A stretch of DNA of 56,827 nt, taken from the NCBI GenBank assembly GCA_016789605.1, contig JAEUQO010000246.1, positions 1-56,827 of the forward strand. Reading direction: 5' to 3'. The translations under genes were made by a program, and so were the position numbers. The first letter of the stretch is position 1. Each line of letters starts with the position of its first letter. The notes beneath the pieces were generated by a model, which was not told where the DNA came from, searched no databases, and saw nothing but the letters and a program-made list of their open reading frames with translations. Source of the DNA: Acidobacteriota bacterium. Lineage in GTDB: Bacteria > Acidobacteriota > Blastocatellia > RBC074. Below, piece after piece: positions 25,050 through 35,119 of the stretch.

Positions 25050-26501
25050 ATGACCGAAACCACCACACCAAATTATCGCCGTGTTGCCGCAATCAAAACG
25101 GCGGACGATTTCGCCAATTACCTCAAACAGCTCGGCATCAGGCTGGAATTTGATCGAGAGCTGCAAAGCGGGCCTGACGCGCCACTGGCGCAGGCGTACG
25201 ACCTGGATGGCTTTCAGCTTGGCAACCGCTTTTCGATTTTGCCAATGGAAGGTTGGGACGGAACCCCTGACGGCAAACCGTCAGACCTGACCATTCGTCG
25301 CTGGAAACATTTTGGCGAAAGCGGCGCAAAATTGATTTGGGGCGGAGAAGCCGTTGCAGTTCGTCACGATGGGCGCGCCAATCCGAACCAGTTGATCTCA
25401 AACGAAGCGACGACGGCGGCGCTGGAAAACCTGCGCCGGGTTCTTGTGGATGCGCACCGCGAAAAATGTGGCGCCACGGATGATTTGTTGGTGGGATTGC
25501 AGCTTACGCATTCGGGGCGTTTTGCGCGTCCGAATGACAAGAAACGGCTGGAACCGCGCATTCTGTATCGGCATCCGATTCTGGATCGCAAGTTCCACAT
25601 CACCAGCGACGAGGCGATTTTCAGCGACACGGAAATTGATGATTTGATCGGCGATTTCGTCAAAGCCGCTGTGCGCGCTGAAGCCGCCGGATATGCATTC
25701 GTAGATTTGAAACATTGCCACGGATATTTGGGGCATGAATTTCTAAGCGCCACCACACGTCCGGGAAATTACGGCGGCAGTTTTGCAAACCGCACGCGGT
25801 TTTTGCGCGAACTCGTAGCGGGCGTTCGCCGCGACGCGCCAAGTTTGAAAATCGGTGTGCGGTTGAGTGCCTTTGATTTTTTGCCTTTCAAGATGGGCGA
25901 AGACAAACGCGGCGTCCCCGAACAGCACGAAGGCCGCTATGAACACGCTTTTGGCGGCGATGCCGACAATCCGCTGACGATCAATCTGGCAGAGACGTTC
26001 CGGTTCTTTGACCTGCTCGGAGAACTCGGCATCAAGCTGGTATGTGTGTCGGCTGGCAGTCCGTATTACAACCCACACATTCAACGTCCGGCGCTGTTCC
26101 CGCCGTCGGATGGATATTTGCCGCCGGAAGACCCGCTGGTCGGTGTGGCCCGCCAAATCGCAGCCACGGCGGAGTTGAAAAAACGCTTCCCGCAAATGTG
26201 CGTAGTCGGTTCGGGATACACCTATTTGCAAGAATGGCTGCCAAATGTTGGACAGTTTTACGTGCGCACCGGGCAGGTAGATTTTGTCGGATTGGGTCGG
26301 TTGGTGTTGTCCTATCACGATCTGCCGTTTGATGTGGTCAACGGACACAAGCTGCAAACCAAACGCATTTGTCGCACGTTCAGCGATTGCACCACCGGAC
26401 CGCGCAACGGATTGGTGTCTGGTTGCTATCCGCTCGATCCGTTTTACAAAGATCATCCTCAGGCCAAGGAACTCAAAGTTTTCAAAGAACAAATGAAATG
26501 A
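25050..26501 (+). CDS. Old-yellow-enzyme-type NADH:flavin oxidoreductase
   Basis: This 483-residue TIM-barrel FMN protein has ILPMEGWDG near the N-terminus in place of the usual P-M motif, [19 protein letters not shown], the active-site block [15 protein letters not shown] (substrate-binding His), TRPGNYGG and [10 protein letters not shown]. It is longer than simple OYEs (about 360 residues). It ends with CRTFSDC and a third Cys (SGC) 13 residues later, reminiscent of, but not the same as, the iron-sulfur cysteines of dienoyl-CoA reductases. It probably reduces an activated double bond. It lies 23 bases after the VOC gene. Confidence 0.87.
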   Translation: MTETTTPNYRRVAAIKTADDFANYLKQLGIRLEFDRELQSGPDAPLAQAYDLDGFQLGNRFSILPMEGWDGTPDGKPSDLTIRRWKHFGESGAKLIWGGEAVAVRHDGRANPNQLISNEATTAALENLRRVLVDAHREKCGATDDLLVGLQLTHSGRFARPNDKKRLEPRILYRHPILDRKFHITSDEAIFSDTEIDDLIGDFVKAAVRAEAAGYAFVDLKHCHGYLGHEFLSATTRPGNYGGSFANRTRFLRELVAGVRRDAPSLKIGVRLSAFDFLPFKMGEDKRGVPEQHEGRYEHAFGGDADNPLTINLAETFRFFDLLGELGIKLVCVSAGSPYYNPHIQRPALFPPSDGYLPPEDPLVGVARQIAATAELKKRFPQMCVVGSGYTYLQEWLPNVGQFYVRTGQVDFVGLGRLVLSYHDLPFDVVNGHKLQTKRICRTFSDCTTGPRNGLVSGCYPLDPFYKDHPQAKELKVFKEQMK

Positions 26502-26670
26502 CGGCAACCAGAGAGCGCCTCAGCCAGGTAAATACAGGAAAATAAAAGACGGGAACATCGCGCTCGGAAAAATGAAAAACAGGAAAATTTCCCCCTGCGC
26601 AAACAAATTGGCTAGGTCGCGGCATCTTTACCTGCGAAGTCTCTGAATTCCAACCGCGAAAAGTAAACAC

Positions 26671-27231
26671 GTGGACGACCGACAGGCCATCGAAAATTTC
26701 CTGCTGACCAGGACGGAGGACGCCTTTTGCGTGCTCTTTGAATCGGTGTATCCGCGGTTGCGTCGTTATTTTCTGCTGCGCGGCTTGGACGCCGCGGAAG
26801 CCGAAGACCTGGCGCAAAATGTGATGGTCATTGTGTATCAGCGGGGCGGCGAAGTTCGTCACAAAGAACTCTTTCACGGCTGGTTATTTCAGGTGGCGAA
26901 AAATGAGTTGGCGCGGCATTGGCGGCGACGGCAGACGCGTGAAAGCATCGCCGCGATGGAACCCTTGAGCGATGAACTGGCGAGCAAGCTGGTGGCGCAC
27001 ACGGTTTTTGCCGGGCAATCGGATTTTGCTGTGTGGCTTAGTTACCTGGAACCGGCAGAGCGCGAACTGATCATTCTGCGTTTTATCGAAGAGTTAAGTT
27101 ACGAAGAGTTGGCGCTTGCACTCGGCGTCCCGGTCGGCACGGTGAAATGGCGGTTGTTCAACACAAAAAGAAAGCTGGCGCCGATTATCAACGCTGCGTT
27201 ACCGCGGCGTTCGGGCGTTCCCACAGATTGA
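26671..27231 (+). CDS. ECF-type RNA polymerase sigma factor
   Basis: This 186-residue protein shows region 2 (EDAFCVLFESVYPRLRRYF, then AEDLAQNVMVIVYQR) and region 4 (LEPAERELIILRFIEELSYEELA, then ALGVPVGTVKWRLF). The start is a GTG at 26671; no in-frame ATG fits the conserved N-terminus. The ribosome binding site is weak. The next gene, four bases downstream, encodes a small zinc-finger protein likely to be its anti-sigma partner, the usual arrangement for envelope-stress ECF pairs. The regulon is unknown; the adjoining eight-helix membrane protein is a candidate member. Confidence 0.93.
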   Translation: MDDRQAIENFLLTRTEDAFCVLFESVYPRLRRYFLLRGLDAAEAEDLAQNVMVIVYQRGGEVRHKELFHGWLFQVAKNELARHWRRRQTRESIAAMEPLSDELASKLVAHTVFAGQSDFAVWLSYLEPAERELIILRFIEELSYEELALALGVPVGTVKWRLFNTKRKLAPIINAALPRRSGVPTD

Positions 27232-27235
27232 CGAA

Positions 27236-27754
27236 ATGACTGGGATGAAAACGATGATTCATGGATTTACGGAAAAAGAGTGGAACGATTATTTGGAAGG
27301 TTGCGCGGCTGAAAATCTGCAAGACCGTTTGGAGGCGCATTTGATCGGCTGTCTGAGCTGTTGGGAACTGCACCATCAGATGGCGCACACCACCGAAGCA
27401 TTGCGGGCGAGCGGCGCGTTGATACGCACGCAGCTATCGTTGCAGGATTCACAACTGCATGCGGGATTGCGCGGTGTTTTTGAAAAGCTGCGTGTGGCAG
27501 AAGCCGCTCACCCGGAACCGCATCACGCCATCCGCCAGCGGTTGGAAGAATTGGCGGCTGTGATGACGCCGATGTGCGGTTCGCAAACGGCGGTCAAAGC
27601 GTTGCGCGCTGCCGCACAGGATTCGCCCGCGCGCTCTTTGGACGGCGTTACCGCCGACAACTGGACGCAGTTTTTGCAGCGCTTGAAATCCATCGCCGCC
27701 GTGATGTGCGGTGATACCGGCGCGCGTTTGGTCTGGGAAAGCGGCCAGTTTTAA
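27236..27754 (+). CDS. Putative zinc-finger anti-sigma factor (soluble)
   Basis: This 172-residue protein has an N-terminal zinc-binding anti-sigma (ZAS)-like motif: His35-x3-Cys39-x2-Cys42 in EAHLIGCLSCWELH. The rest is helical and contains no membrane segment, so if it is an anti-sigma factor it is a cytoplasmic, possibly redox-sensing one rather than a transmembrane type. It starts four bases after the sigma gene stop. Met codons at 27245 and 27254 are alternative starts, and no ribosome binding site settles the choice. Further Cys residues (MTPMCGS, AVMCGD) occur downstream. Confidence 0.75.
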   Translation: MTGMKTMIHGFTEKEWNDYLEGCAAENLQDRLEAHLIGCLSCWELHHQMAHTTEALRASGALIRTQLSLQDSQLHAGLRGVFEKLRVAEAAHPEPHHAIRQRLEELAAVMTPMCGSQTAVKALRAAAQDSPARSLDGVTADNWTQFLQRLKSIAAVMCGDTGARLVWESGQF

Positions 27755-27801
27755 GGGCGGGCAGATGAAACGGCCTGACAACCTTTCGCCATAAACTTTC
27801 T

Positions 27802-28710
27802 ATGACCACGACACGATTCACTCCCAGAATCATTTGGCTTTGCCTGGCGCTGAGCTTGGGGCTGCGCCTTGCAGTGCATATTTCCTGGCAAATCGGCGGC
27901 GGCGTCAAAAGCGGGTCGTGGTTGTGGATTGTCGAAAACGGGCTCAAAACCGGCTTTGTGTGTTCGGCGTATGTGTTGGCTTTGTGGCTGAACCTGAAAA
28001 ACGCCAGGGAATATCGTCAGGCGCGCTGGCTGCACATTGCCTGGTTGGCGTTGGCTGCGAATGCGGGGATTTCCATCGTTCGAATGATTGGCGAAAGCTC
28101 GCTGTGGAATTTGTCTTGGCCGGGTTACACGCGTACGCCGTTGTGGGGGCTGTTACAGCATTTGGCTATCGTGCCTGCCAATTTATTTTTGTTGTTGGGA
28201 TTGCTGACGATGTGGTGGGCGTATCAGCATAGCGGGTTGGGATTCACCATCGAAAGGCGCAATTATCTGGTGATCGCGGGCATTCTGGCGCTGATGGTGT
28301 TGTTGATGGTTTACCGCGAGGGACTGAGCGAAGCACGTTCGCCCTATGCCGTCAGCCGCTATTTGCAGCTTACCGGGTTGGTTTTGTTGTCGTTGTGTGC
28401 CGTGGCCGGATTTGTTTTGCACCGACAGACGACACAAATGGGCGGCGGCAAATTGGCCGTGGCGCTGCATTTCTTGACGCTTTACGCACTGCTGCGCGGC
28501 GGGTTGGTGTTGATTCAAGCGGAATACCGTGTCGGCTTGCTCGATGGCCGTCCGGCCAACAAGCTGTATCCGATTTTGTTCGATCTGGGCTGGCAGGCTG
28601 TGCCGTGGATTGCTGCGCTGGCCGCCGCACATCGCGTGGAATTGACCACCCAGGCCGCCAAAGTTTTGCAACAGCGACGCGCCGCCAGAGCTGCGCTGGC
28701 AACTACCTGA
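27802..28710 (+). CDS. Unknown polytopic membrane protein (about 8 helices)
   Basis: This 302-residue protein has about eight hydrophobic helices (near residues 10-28, 50-65, 78-98, 112-135, 150-170, 182-200, 212-233 and 245-268) and a short basic cytoplasmic tail. I recognise no family. It follows the sigma/anti-sigma pair after 47 bases on the same strand and may be part of the same operon. The lack of charged motifs inside helices gives no clue to a transport role. Confidence 0.75.
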   Translation: MTTTRFTPRIIWLCLALSLGLRLAVHISWQIGGGVKSGSWLWIVENGLKTGFVCSAYVLALWLNLKNAREYRQARWLHIAWLALAANAGISIVRMIGESSLWNLSWPGYTRTPLWGLLQHLAIVPANLFLLLGLLTMWWAYQHSGLGFTIERRNYLVIAGILALMVLLMVYREGLSEARSPYAVSRYLQLTGLVLLSLCAVAGFVLHRQTTQMGGGKLAVALHFLTLYALLRGGLVLIQAEYRVGLLDGRPANKLYPILFDLGWQAVPWIAALAAAHRVELTTQAAKVLQQRRAARAALATT

Positions 28711-28852
28711 TTACCAAAAACCGATTTATTTATTGAGAATACGTCTCGACCATAAGAGGCGATATTCAGCTTGCTTTGCCGGGTACATTTCAACTGATGG
28801 GCAACCGGGCCGTCCGGTCCGGTTATTGATGAAATCCATTTGGAGGTTTGCA

Positions 28853-31800
28853 ATGTACCGCAGAACTTTATCCATGCTCGCACTGTTGCTGTGCTTAGGC
28901 GTCAGCAGCGTTGTGCTTGCTCAAACCATCACCGGCCGCATTTCCGGTACGGTCACAGACGCCAACGGCGCTGCCGTACCCGGTGTAGCGGTCAAAATCA
29001 CCAACGATGCTACGCAGCAGGTTCGTACCGCGATGACCGATACAAACGGGTTTTACGTCGCGACGAATTTGCCGGTCGGCAATTACACCGTCTCCATCGA
29101 ACATCAAGGATTCAAACAGGCTCGGAAAACAGGTTACAACCTGGTGGCCGACGGCCGTTTGACCGTGGATTTTGCGCTGGAAACCGGCGCTGTGACGGAA
29201 AGCGTCGAAGTCGTGGCAGCGGCTGGCGAAACCGTCAACTCGGTTTCGGGCGAAATCGCCCGCGTGATTGACGAAAATCAGGTGCAAGACCTGGCGCTGA
29301 ATGGGCGCAATTATTTGCAATTGACCAGTCTGATTCCTGGCGCGCCGTTGCTGAACGACGATCAGCTTGGTTTGATGACTTCTCTCAGCGTCACGCAACC
29401 GATCAACGGCAGCCGTGGCAACGCCAATTCCTTGTCAGTGGACGGCGGATTCAATCTGGATTCCGGTTCGAACGGTTCGCAAATCAACAACGTTGGCATT
29501 GATTTCATCCGCGAAGTCAACATCAAGACCTCGAACTTTTCTGCCGAATACGGACGCAATTCCGGCGCGGCCATCAACGTTGTGACCAAGAGCGGCGGCA
29601 ACAAATTCAGCGGCAGCGCGTTTGAATTTCTGCGCAATGAAAAGCTGGACGCGAATCAGTTTTTCAACAACGCGCGCAATGTCGCCAAACCGTCGCTGCG
29701 CTACAACAATTTCGGCTGGAGCTTGGGCGGGCCGATCATCAAGGACAAGTTCTTCTTCTTCGGCGGTATGGAATGGAAGCTGATCCGCCGCTTTACCGCG
29801 CCGACGTTGCGTAGCATTCCGACCAGCGCCGAACGCAATGGCGATTTTTCGCAACGGTTGCGTGGCCCGGATGGCATCGTTGGGACGGCAGATGATGGTG
29901 TGTTGCGTAACCCGGCCAATGCGACGAACACCTGTGTTGCGCCAGTGATCACCAACGGCGTGGTGACCACGCCCGCCGTGCGCACCGGCTGTTTTGCCAA
30001 CAACATCATTCCCACGAATTTAATCACGGCTGATGGGCGCGCCATTGCCAATGTATATACGGCGATGTCGCGCCAGGCGGTGTCATATACCGACACGCCC
30101 ACAGCCAATAACGCGCTGTATCAGGAATCCAATCCGTTCGATTTCCGGCAAGAAATCATCCGCCTGGATTACCGCATCAATGACAAACACAACGTGTTTG
30201 GTCGTTACCTGCACGACAATTACGACCTGGTCGAACCGTTCGGTACGTTCATCAACGCGCAATTGCCGACGATCCCGACCAATCGTCTGCGTCCGGGGTA
30301 TAGCTATCAGGTGTCGCACACCTGGATGATCAAACCGACGTTGATCAATGAAGCGAAGGTCAACGCTTCCTGGAACGGGCAACGCATTCCGCCCGTGGGC
30401 GAGGCCTGGAAACGCAGCACGTATGGCTTCAACTTCACGCAGCTTTATCTGAATGGCGGTCGGTACGAAGAAGGCATTCCCGATGTGAACGTCGCCGGAT
30501 TCGCCAGTTTTCGTGGCCCGTCGGCCTCGTTGCTGTCGCCGACAACCGACATTGCCATCACAGACAACATTTCCTGGATCAAAGGCGCGCACACGCTCAA
30601 ATCTGGCCTGGTGGTCATTCGCAATCGCAAAGATCAAAATGGCCGTCCGAATTACACCGGCAACATCAGCTTTGACAGCGCGGCAGCCAACACCAACCGC
30701 AGCTTCAACGCGTTTGCGGATGCGTTGCTGGGCAATTTCCGCACCTATAGCGAAGCCGATAATGATCCCATTGGCTTTTTCCGGTTTTCACAGGTTGAAG
30801 CGTTTGCCACTGACAGTTGGAAGGTCAACCGCAAACTCAGCTTGGAATTCGGGGTGCGGTATCAGTGGGGCTTGCCCACCTGGACGCAAGCCAACAACAT
30901 CGCCAACTTCATTCCAGAGTTTTATAACCCGGCCAGAGCCGTCACGGTCACCAATGCGGGCATTATTGATGTGACCAGAGGCGGCAATCCATACAATGGG
31001 TTGGTGCGCGCCGGTATTGGCGTGCCGCCTGAAGAGTTGGGCCGTGTGCCGCGCGGCAACAGCGCCGACGTGTTGTCTTTGCCGACCGGTGCGCCGCGCG
31101 GGTTGTATGAAGCCGAGCATTTGTTTGCGCCGCGCTTCAGCTTTGCCTTTGCACCGTTTGAAGACAACAAGACGGCCATCCGTGGCGGTTTCGGCATGTT
31201 CTTTGATCGTCCCGAAGGCAACATCATTTTCTCGTCGGTCAACCTGCCGCCGTATTCCATCAGTCAGCAATACGAAAACGGCAACATCGCCAACATCGTC
31301 AGCGCGCGCGCAGCCGCGCCCGCGCCGTTTGGTGAAATCGTGGCGATTGATCCAAATCTGACCGTGCCGCGTACGATGAACTTCAGCTTGAGCGTCCAGC
31401 GCGAATTGCCCAAAGGCATCTTTGCCGAGGTCGCTTATGTCGGTAATTTAGGGCGGCATCTGCTCTGGCAACCGGACATCAACCAGGCGCCGTTTGACGC
31501 GCGTTTGGCGCAGCCGAACATTTCGGTCAACGCCTTGCGCCCGTACAAAGGTTTTTCCGGCATTCGCCAACTGCGCTCGGAAATCAACTCCAACTACAAT
31601 TCGTTGCAGGTGTATGTCACCAAGCGCAAAGGCAATACGACGTTTTCGACCAGCTACACGTGGTCAAAAGCGCTCAGCGATACGGGCGTTGGTTCGGGCA
31701 ATTTCGAGAACCCGGAAGACCCGTTCAATCGCCGGTTCAATTACGGGCCGGCGAACTTCGACCGTCGTCATATTCTGGTCAACACCTACACGTATCGTCT

Positions 31801-32272
31801 GGTGCTGTTCCGCAAGAGCAGCCGCTGGGTGCGCAACGCCTTCAGCGGTTGGGAAGCGACGGGCATCACACGTTGGCAGACCGGACAATATCTGACGCCG
31901 ACCGGCAATACCTCTGTCGGCAATCGCCGCGCAGACTATGTTGCCGGACAGGAAATCAACCGCCAAGGCAGCGACCGTTTGCTGGAATACTTCAACAAAG
32001 CAGCGTTCACGATCACACCGAACGCTCGCCGCGGAACCGCCGGCATCGGTATGATCGAAGGGCCGGGCCGGTTCTTCACGGATTTGTCCTTGCGCAAACG
32101 GTTTTTGGTGACAGAACGCGTTAACCTGCAATTCCAGGCAGACATGTTCAATGCGTTCAATCAGGTGTTGTTGAATAACCCGAGCACCAACATTTCTGAT
32201 GTTGGATACGGCACCATCAACGGCACCGCGCCAGCACGCAACATCCAACTTGGCTTGCGTCTGACGTTCTAG
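28853..32272 (+). CDS. TonB-dependent receptor, Oar-like, with carboxypeptidase-regulatory-like domain
   Basis: This 1139-residue outer-membrane protein has a signal peptide (residues 1-23, ending VVLAQ), a carboxypeptidase-regulatory-like beta sandwich at about 24-115 (TGRISGTVTDANGAAVPGV), and a plug domain (about 120-260; LALNGRNYLQLTSLIPG, then AEYGRNSGAAINVVTKSGG). A long 22-strand-type barrel follows, ending NIQLGLRLTF with the terminal Phe expected for Bam recognition. The start at 28853 is chosen because GGAGG lies just ahead, although the frame is open further upstream. This type is highly amplified in Acidobacteriota and is thought to take up plant or microbial polymers; the ligand is unknown. 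Confidence 0.93.
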   Translation: MYRRTLSMLALLLCLGVSSVVLAQTITGRISGTVTDANGAAVPGVAVKITNDATQQVRTAMTDTNGFYVATNLPVGNYTVSIEHQGFKQARKTGYNLVADGRLTVDFALETGAVTESVEVVAAAGETVNSVSGEIARVIDENQVQDLALNGRNYLQLTSLIPGAPLLNDDQLGLMTSLSVTQPINGSRGNANSLSVDGGFNLDSGSNGSQINNVGIDFIREVNIKTSNFSAEYGRNSGAAINVVTKSGGNKFSGSAFEFLRNEKLDANQFFNNARNVAKPSLRYNNFGWSLGGPIIKDKFFFFGGMEWKLIRRFTAPTLRSIPTSAERNGDFSQRLRGPDGIVGTADDGVLRNPANATNTCVAPVITNGVVTTPAVRTGCFANNIIPTNLITADGRAIANVYTAMSRQAVSYTDTPTANNALYQESNPFDFRQEIIRLDYRINDKHNVFGRYLHDNYDLVEPFGTFINAQLPTIPTNRLRPGYSYQVSHTWMIKPTLINEAKVNASWNGQRIPPVGEAWKRSTYGFNFTQLYLNGGRYEEGIPDVNVAGFASFRGPSASLLSPTTDIAITDNISWIKGAHTLKSGLVVIRNRKDQNGRPNYTGNISFDSAAANTNRSFNAFADALLGNFRTYSEADNDPIGFFRFSQVEAFATDSWKVNRKLSLEFGVRYQWGLPTWTQANNIANFIPEFYNPARAVTVTNAGIIDVTRGGNPYNGLVRAGIGVPPEELGRVPRGNSADVLSLPTGAPRGLYEAEHLFAPRFSFAFAPFEDNKTAIRGGFGMFFDRPEGNIIFSSVNLPPYSISQQYENGNIANIVSARAAAPAPFGEIVAIDPNLTVPRTMNFSLSVQRELPKGIFAEVAYVGNLGRHLLWQPDINQAPFDARLAQPNISVNALRPYKGFSGIRQLRSEINSNYNSLQVYVTKRKGNTTFSTSYTWSKALSDTGVGSGNFENPEDPFNRRFNYGPANFDRRHILVNTYTYRLVLFRKSSRWVRNAFSGWEATGITRWQTGQYLTPTGNTSVGNRRADYVAGQEINRQGSDRLLEYFNKAAFTITPNARRGTAGIGMIEGPGRFFTDLSLRKRFLVTERVNLQFQADMFNAFNQVLLNNPSTNISDVGYGTINGTAPARNIQLGLRLTF

Positions 32273-32300
32273 ATCGTTTTTCAATTCGCTTTACGGATTA

Positions 32301-32364
32301 GCCACAGAGTCACGGAGGCTCAGAGAAAGACTTGGAAACCTCTGTGGCTCTGTGCCTCGGTGGC
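32301..32364. repeat. Imperfect inverted repeat with CACAGAG-type arms
   Basis: Two 25-base arms (32301-32325 and 32340-32364) pair at about 19 positions around a 14-base loop. The arms carry the GCCACAGAG/CTCTGTGGC motif that I recall from dispersed intergenic repeats in environmental genomes. It lies just after the TonB receptor gene. Confidence 0.5.
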
Positions 32365-32423
32365 AAAACCCGTACACCAAAATGAAATCATATCTAATTG
32401 CGCGAGCATTGCTAGAAAGTGGA

Positions 32424-32465
32424 GAGAGCCGGAATTGATACGCTCATTCGGCTCTTTCCTTTTTT
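32424..32465 (+). terminator. Intrinsic terminator
   Basis: AGAGCCG (32425-32431) pairs with CGGCTCT (32449-32455), and AAT/ATT extends the stem across a one-base bulge. TTTCCTTTTTT follows. It probably ends the TonB receptor transcript and shows that the next gene starts after it, at 32506. Confidence 0.75.
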
Positions 32466-32505
32466 CGGAAGCGTTATCAGCTCAGGCCAGTTTGTATACA
32501 TTTTT

Positions 32506-32766
32506 ATGACTTCTCTTTCGCAAGACACACCGCCAGAGATTGAGCGATTGATGATTGAAGGCTATCGCCGAATGACGGGCGCACAGAAACTTTGCATCAT
32601 GCAGGACTTGAATCGTGCCGCCCGATTGCTGGCGCTTGGCGACATTCAACGGCAATATCCAAACGCGAGCGAACGCGAAATCAGATTGCGATTGGCGTCA
32701 CGTTGGATCGAACCTGAGTTGATGAAAAAGGCGTTTGGCTGGGATGTAGAAGTGGAAGGTTATTAG
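32506..32766 (+). CDS. Small partner protein of a nucleotidyltransferase
   Basis: This 86-residue soluble, helical protein contains PPEIERLMIEGYRRM, then TGAQKLCIMQDLNRAARLLAL, then ASRWIEPELMKKAFGWD. I know proteins of this kind as neighbours of AbiEii-like nucleotidyltransferases in Acidobacteriota and cyanobacteria, without an assigned function; an antitoxin-like role is possible. The frame extends upstream across a terminator, so the ATG at 32506 is used. The nucleotidyltransferase begins four bases after its stop. Confidence 0.72.
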   Translation: MTSLSQDTPPEIERLMIEGYRRMTGAQKLCIMQDLNRAARLLALGDIQRQYPNASEREIRLRLASRWIEPELMKKAFGWDVEVEGY

Positions 32767-32770
32767 TTTA

Positions 32771-33399
32771 ATGAGTGCAACGGACGCCAACACTCCTCAA
32801 CAGAAGGATCAGCTACCAGACATTCTTTACGTGGCTTTACTGGTGACTGAACGGTTGGCTACATTGGGTATTCGTTATTTGATTGGCGGTTCGATGGCAA
32901 GCATCATTCACGGCCTGCCCCGTTTGACGCAGAATATTGACCTTGTGGCAGAGATAAAAGAGCCGCATATCCCTGCGCTGGTACAAGCTTTTGCGGAAGA
33001 GTTTTATGTGGATGAGCAGGCCATTCAACGCGCCATTCGGCAACACTCAAGCTTCAATTGATCTTTCTTGCAACAATGTACAAGGTCGACGTCTTTCTTC
33101 CAAAGAACGATGCTTGGGCACAAGAATACTTTGACCGCTGTCTACAATTACCGTTGTTGCCTGGGGAGGCGAGCAGTGCACGTAATCTGGCAAGCGCTGA
33201 AACCATTGTTTTGCAAAAACTGCTGTGGTTCAAAAAGGGAGGCAGCGTTTCTGAAAAACAATGGAATGACATTCTCGGTGTGTTAAAGGTGCAAGGTGGC
33301 AGATTGGACGAGGCGTATTTGCGGCAATGGGCCTCGACATTGGGCGTGAGCGAATTACTGAATCGAGCGCTTAGCGAAACGACGCCCAAAACTTCCTGA
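32771..33399 (+). pseudogene. Nucleotidyltransferase broken by a -1 frameshift
   Basis: Two overlapping frames together make one protein of about 209 residues of the AbiEii/DUF6036-like nucleotidyltransferase kind. The first frame (32771-33061) gives LGIRYLIGGSMASIIHG and TQNIDLVAEI, then ends at TGA 33059-33061 right after QHSSFN. The second frame (from 33058 to 33399) continues as LIFLATMYKVDVFL, the expected next segment, through to KQWNDILGVLKVQGGRLDEAYL. Restoring one base near 33056-33060 (AATTG to AATTTG) joins them. Either the gene is dead, or the base was lost in assembly, or a ribosomal shift occurs; no slippery heptamer is obvious. Confidence 0.78.
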
Positions 33400-33424
33400 A
33401 CGCAATTCATCCCAATTTTTACCA

Positions 33425-35119
33425 ATGGCAAATCAGAAAATCACCTATGACGCAATCATTGTTGGTTCCGGCGCAGCGGGTGGCGTTGCCGCTTACGTAT
33501 TAGTGAGCAAAGGCTTGAACGTATTGTTGCTCGAAATCGGCCCGAAATGGGATCGCAATACCATCTTTCATACTGAACACAGTTGGCCGTATGAAATGCC
33601 GTTTCGCGGGCTAGGCAAACCGGGTCAGTATGACGGGTTGTGGAAAGTGTCGGCGTATACCGAGCATCTGTACGTTCATCCGTTCAAAGACCCATATGGC
33701 CGCGCACCCGGCACGGACTTTCATTGGACGCGCATTCACGCTGTTGGTGGGCGCACCAATACCTGGGCGCGTGTCAGTTTGCGCATGTCCGAATGGGATA
33801 TGAAGCCGAAGTCTTTGCAGGACGGCGCTGGCGAGGATTGGCCGATTTCCTACGACGAACTCGCGCCGTATTACGACAAAGCCGAAGATTTGCTGGGCGT
33901 GTTTGGCACGCGCGAAGGCTTGGCCGTTACGCCCGATGGAAACTATCACGCACCGACGCCGCCTCCGCGTTGTGGCGAAGCGCAACTGGTGCGCGGCGGC
34001 AAAAAAGTCGGCATTCCGATCATTCCGATTCGCAAAGCCATTCTGCTGAAAAATCGCGACAACCGTGCCGCCTGTCATTATTGCGGCAATTGCGATTATG
34101 GCTGTTCGACGGCCTCGCGCTTTTCCACGCTCGACGCGATCATTCCCAAACTGGTGGGACGAAAGAATTTCACCTTGCGCACAGGCGCAGCAGTGCATCG
34201 CGTGTTGCTTGATCCGAAGACGGGCAAGGCGCGCGGCGTCGAATTCATAGACACGAAAAACAAACTGACCTATGAAGCGCACGCCAAAACCGTCGTGCTG
34301 GGCGCGGGCGCAATGGAATCCACGCGCATCCTGCTCAATTCAAAAACGCGCCACCACGAGAAGGGATTGTCCAATTCTTCGGGAGTGTTGGGGCATTACC
34401 TGATGGACAATTTCAAAGCCGGGATGATCAGCGGATACGTGCCCGCAATGAAAGGCGCTCCGGTTGTCAGTGATGACGGCACCGGCGGCGGCCACATTTA
34501 TATTCCGCGTCATACGAACATACCGGGTGGACGCAAGGTTTCCGTGCTGCGTGGCTGGCAGTTTCAACCTAACAGCGGTTCGAATGCGTTTCCTGGCCAC
34601 GCCAAACGGTTTGCCGGTTTCGGAGCAGAGTACAAAAAGATAATTCGCGACGTTGCGCCGGCGCGCATTTCCATGGCGGGCTTTGGCGAATGTTTGCCGT
34701 ATTTTGACAACTATTGCGAGATTGATCCCACAGGATTGAAAGACCGATACGGCATTCCGCAGTTGCGCTTTCACGCCAAATGGGGCGACAACGAATTGAA
34801 GATGGCGCAATTGATTTACGACAACGCCGAGGAATTGCTGCGCGCCGCTGGAGCCGAAATCATTCCCTACACGCGCACATTGCCGCCGCCACCGGGTGAC
34901 GCTACGCACGAAGTCGGCACGGCGCGCATGGGCAACGATCCGAAAACTTCCGTGCTGAACAAATTCAATCAGGCGCACGAAGTCAAAAACCTGTTTGTGG
35001 TGGACGGTGCTTCGTTCGTCTCGTGCCCGGAAAAGAATTGCACGCTTTCTATTGCCGCCGTGTCGTGGCGCGCCAGCGAATTTCTGGCAGATGCGTTGCG
35101 TCGCGGAGAGCTGGCATAA
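33425..35119 (+). CDS. GMC-family FAD oxidoreductase
   Basis: This 564-residue protein has an N-terminal Rossmann FAD site ([10 protein letters not shown], residues 11-20), the GMC signature around [14 protein letters not shown], and a C-terminal active-site region (HEVGTARMG, then a [14 protein letters not shown] block). A four-cysteine motif, Cys217-x2-Cys220-x2-Cys223-x3-Cys227 ([12 protein letters not shown]), is typical of bacterial gluconate/sorbose dehydrogenase-like GMC enzymes and may bind an iron-sulfur cluster. It probably oxidises a sugar or polyol. No signal peptide or small subunit gene is next to it. A single plus-strand gene with a weak ribosome binding site. Confidence 0.9.
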   Translation: MANQKITYDAIIVGSGAAGGVAAYVLVSKGLNVLLLEIGPKWDRNTIFHTEHSWPYEMPFRGLGKPGQYDGLWKVSAYTEHLYVHPFKDPYGRAPGTDFHWTRIHAVGGRTNTWARVSLRMSEWDMKPKSLQDGAGEDWPISYDELAPYYDKAEDLLGVFGTREGLAVTPDGNYHAPTPPPRCGEAQLVRGGKKVGIPIIPIRKAILLKNRDNRAACHYCGNCDYGCSTASRFSTLDAIIPKLVGRKNFTLRTGAAVHRVLLDPKTGKARGVEFIDTKNKLTYEAHAKTVVLGAGAMESTRILLNSKTRHHEKGLSNSSGVLGHYLMDNFKAGMISGYVPAMKGAPVVSDDGTGGGHIYIPRHTNIPGGRKVSVLRGWQFQPNSGSNAFPGHAKRFAGFGAEYKKIIRDVAPARISMAGFGECLPYFDNYCEIDPTGLKDRYGIPQLRFHAKWGDNELKMAQLIYDNAEELLRAAGAEIIPYTRTLPPPPGDATHEVGTARMGNDPKTSVLNKFNQAHEVKNLFVVDGASFVSCPEKNCTLSIAAVSWRASEFLADALRRGELA

